Positions 62,835 through 64,000 of a stretch of 64,000 nt of DNA are shown one piece after another. Positions within the stretch are counted from its first letter, which is position 1. The number at the start of each line of letters is the position of its first letter. Origin of the DNA: an uncultured Prevotella sp. Lineage in GTDB: Bacteria; Bacteroidota; Bacteroidia; Bacteroidales; Bacteroidaceae. The position numbers and the translations under genes are program-made. The notes beneath the pieces were generated by a model, which was given only the letters and a program-made list of their open reading frames with translations, had not been told where the DNA came from and searched no databases. The stretch spans positions 1 through 64,000 of the forward strand of contig UQJC01000001.1 of NCBI GenBank assembly GCA_900541335.1, in the 5' to 3' direction.

Positions 62835-64000
62835 ATGCAAGAATTTGAACTCATTGCCAAAACCTTCCAAGGACTGGAAGAGGTCTTGGCACAGGAACTC
62901 ACCGAATTAGGTGCTAACAATGTACAGATTGGTCGCCGCATGGTCTCCTTCACCGGTGACAAAGCGATGATGTACCGTGCCAACTTCTGCCTCCGCACCG
63001 CCATCCGCATCCTCAAACCCATCAAGCATTTCCAGGCAAAGGAAGCCGACGAAGTCTATGCTGCTGTCCGTAGCATTGAGTGGAAGAATTACTTGGATCA
63101 TACCACGACCTTTGCCGTGGATTCGGTGATTTTCTCCAACGAATTCCGTCACTCAAAGTTTGTTGCTTACAAGGTGAAAGATGCCATTGTAGACTACTTC
63201 CGTGAAACTACAGGCGAGCGTCCCAACATCCGTATTACCAACCCGGATATTAAGCTTAACATTCACATTGCTGAAGACCAATGCACGCTCTCACTTGACT
63301 CTTCTGGTGAAAGTTTGCACCTGCGCGGCTATCGCGTAGCTACGGTTGAAGCTCCGATTAACGAGGTCTTGGCAGCAGGTTTGCTGAAGATGACTGGATG
63401 GAATGGGGACTGCGACTTGATTGACCCCTTCTGCGGTTCGGGTACGTTCCTCGTTGAAGCAGCCTTGATGGCACGCAACATCGCTCCAGGTGTATTCCGC
63501 AAGGCATTTGGCTTTGAAAAATGGAAGGACTTTGATAAAGAACTCTTCGAAGAAATCTACAACGATGACTCCCAGGAACGCGAATTCAACCATAAGATTT
63601 ATGGCTATGACATCAACTTCCCCGCTCTCGATGCAGCAACGCGCAATGTCAAGAGTGCAGGAGTTGCTGACTGTGTGATCTTGAAGCAACAGGATTTCCG
63701 CAATTTTACGCAACCGGCTGAAAAGTCTCTGATTGTCACCAATCCTCCTTATGGTGAACGACTCACTCCGCCCGATATTCTCAGTCTCTACCAAAGCATT
63801 GGTAAGGTCTTGAAGCATGAATTTAGCGGAGGTGAAGCCTGGATAATCTCTTCGAAGCAGGAGCTCTTTGAAAACCTCGGACTTCGTCCCAGCTTCAAGG
63901 TACCTATCCTCAACGGTTCTATTGACTGCGACTTCCGCAAGTACCAACTCTTTGAAGGTAAATTGGGAGAATTCATGGCAGGCGGCGGCAAGGTGAAGAC
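62835..64000 (+). CDS. THUMP-domain RNA methyltransferase (RlmL/YpsC-like), truncated by window end
   Basis: The 388 codons visible run off the right edge. An N-terminal THUMP domain (~1-160, FELIAKTFQGLEEVLAQEL start, RITNPDIKLNIHI) is followed by the methyltransferase domain, with DPFCGSGTFLVEAALMA near 197 (SAM binding) and the catalytic NPPYGERL near 302. Such proteins methylate guanine N2 in 23S rRNA (as in E. coli RlmL). Function by family; the C-terminus is not visible. Confidence 0.92.
   Translation, partial: MQEFELIAKTFQGLEEVLAQELTELGANNVQIGRRMVSFTGDKAMMYRANFCLRTAIRILKPIKHFQAKEADEVYAAVRSIEWKNYLDHTTTFAVDSVIFSNEFRHSKFVAYKVKDAIVDYFRETTGERPNIRITNPDIKLNIHIAEDQCTLSLDSSGESLHLRGYRVATVEAPINEVLAAGLLKMTGWNGDCDLIDPFCGSGTFLVEAALMARNIAPGVFRKAFGFEKWKDFDKELFEEIYNDDSQEREFNHKIYGYDINFPALDAATRNVKSAGVADCVILKQQDFRNFTQPAEKSLIVTNPPYGERLTPPDILSLYQSIGKVLKHEFSGGEAWIISSKQELFENLGLRPSFKVPILNGSIDCDFRKYQLFEGKLGEFMAGGGKVK

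Overview
The window comes from a member of the Bacteroidales, most likely a Prevotellaceae-type organism. The evidence is a SusC/SusD pair, a type B sorting domain of the type IX secretion system (T9SS), DUF2723 and DUF5686 proteins, a tRNA-Glu/rpsT pair, and repeated Bacteroidota -7 promoter elements of the form TAnnTTTG. No phage, insertion sequence, CRISPR array or rRNA was found. Most of the window is ordinary core chromosome near 50% GC. There are AT-rich patches at about 23.8-24.2, 42.2-44.7, 52.3-53.6 and 59.5-60.1 kb.

Layout. 0-5.5 kb: 5' end of a POT peptide transporter, uvrA, a T9SS type B cargo protein, rlpA. 5.7-7.2 kb: TSUP/TauE exporter with its DUF1634 partner. 7.2-13.6 kb: hairpin repeat array, then susC-susD-lipoprotein. 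13.7-15.4 kb: hemolysin III, RidA, LOG-family protein. 15.6-23.8 kb: the distal half of a division and cell-wall (dcw) cluster, murG-murC-ftsQ-ftsA-ftsZ-ftsZ-yqeY, with two complete ftsZ genes in tandem. 24.2-29.6 kb: three secreted proteins sharing a C-terminal tail, two of them tandem paralogues. 29.8-30.3 kb: second hairpin array. 30.4-35.1 kb (minus strand): purD, a membrane protein, a YqaA/DedA protein and a zinc-type ABC binding protein plus ATPase with no permease. 35.3-42.1 kb: GH20 hexosaminidase, DUF2723 membrane protein, polysaccharide deacetylase. 42.6-43.8 kb: AT-rich DUF456 protein and lipoprotein. 44.7-49.9 kb (minus strand): SpmAB-like protein, flippase, M16 protease, queG. 50.1-51.7 kb: ruvB, ybeY. 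51.9-52.3 kb: third hairpin array. 52.5-64 kb: AlkD-like repair protein, inositol-phosphate synthase, DUF5686 outer-membrane protein, tpx, recO, tRNA-Glu/rpsT, cysteine synthesis (cysK, serine acetyltransferase) and a truncated THUMP-domain RNA methyltransferase.

The most unusual content is the tandem ftsZ pair, and a set of three intergenic arrays built of 42- or 43-nt hairpin-plus-A-rich units. Each array lies just beyond a gene-end terminator, and each has its own private sequence. In one array two different stem sequences alternate while base pairing is kept, which argues that the structure matters. Other points worth checking are a 104-nt identity block between the secreted paralogues, a 195-bp imperfect palindrome after purD, and promoters so close to start codons that the mRNAs should be leaderless.
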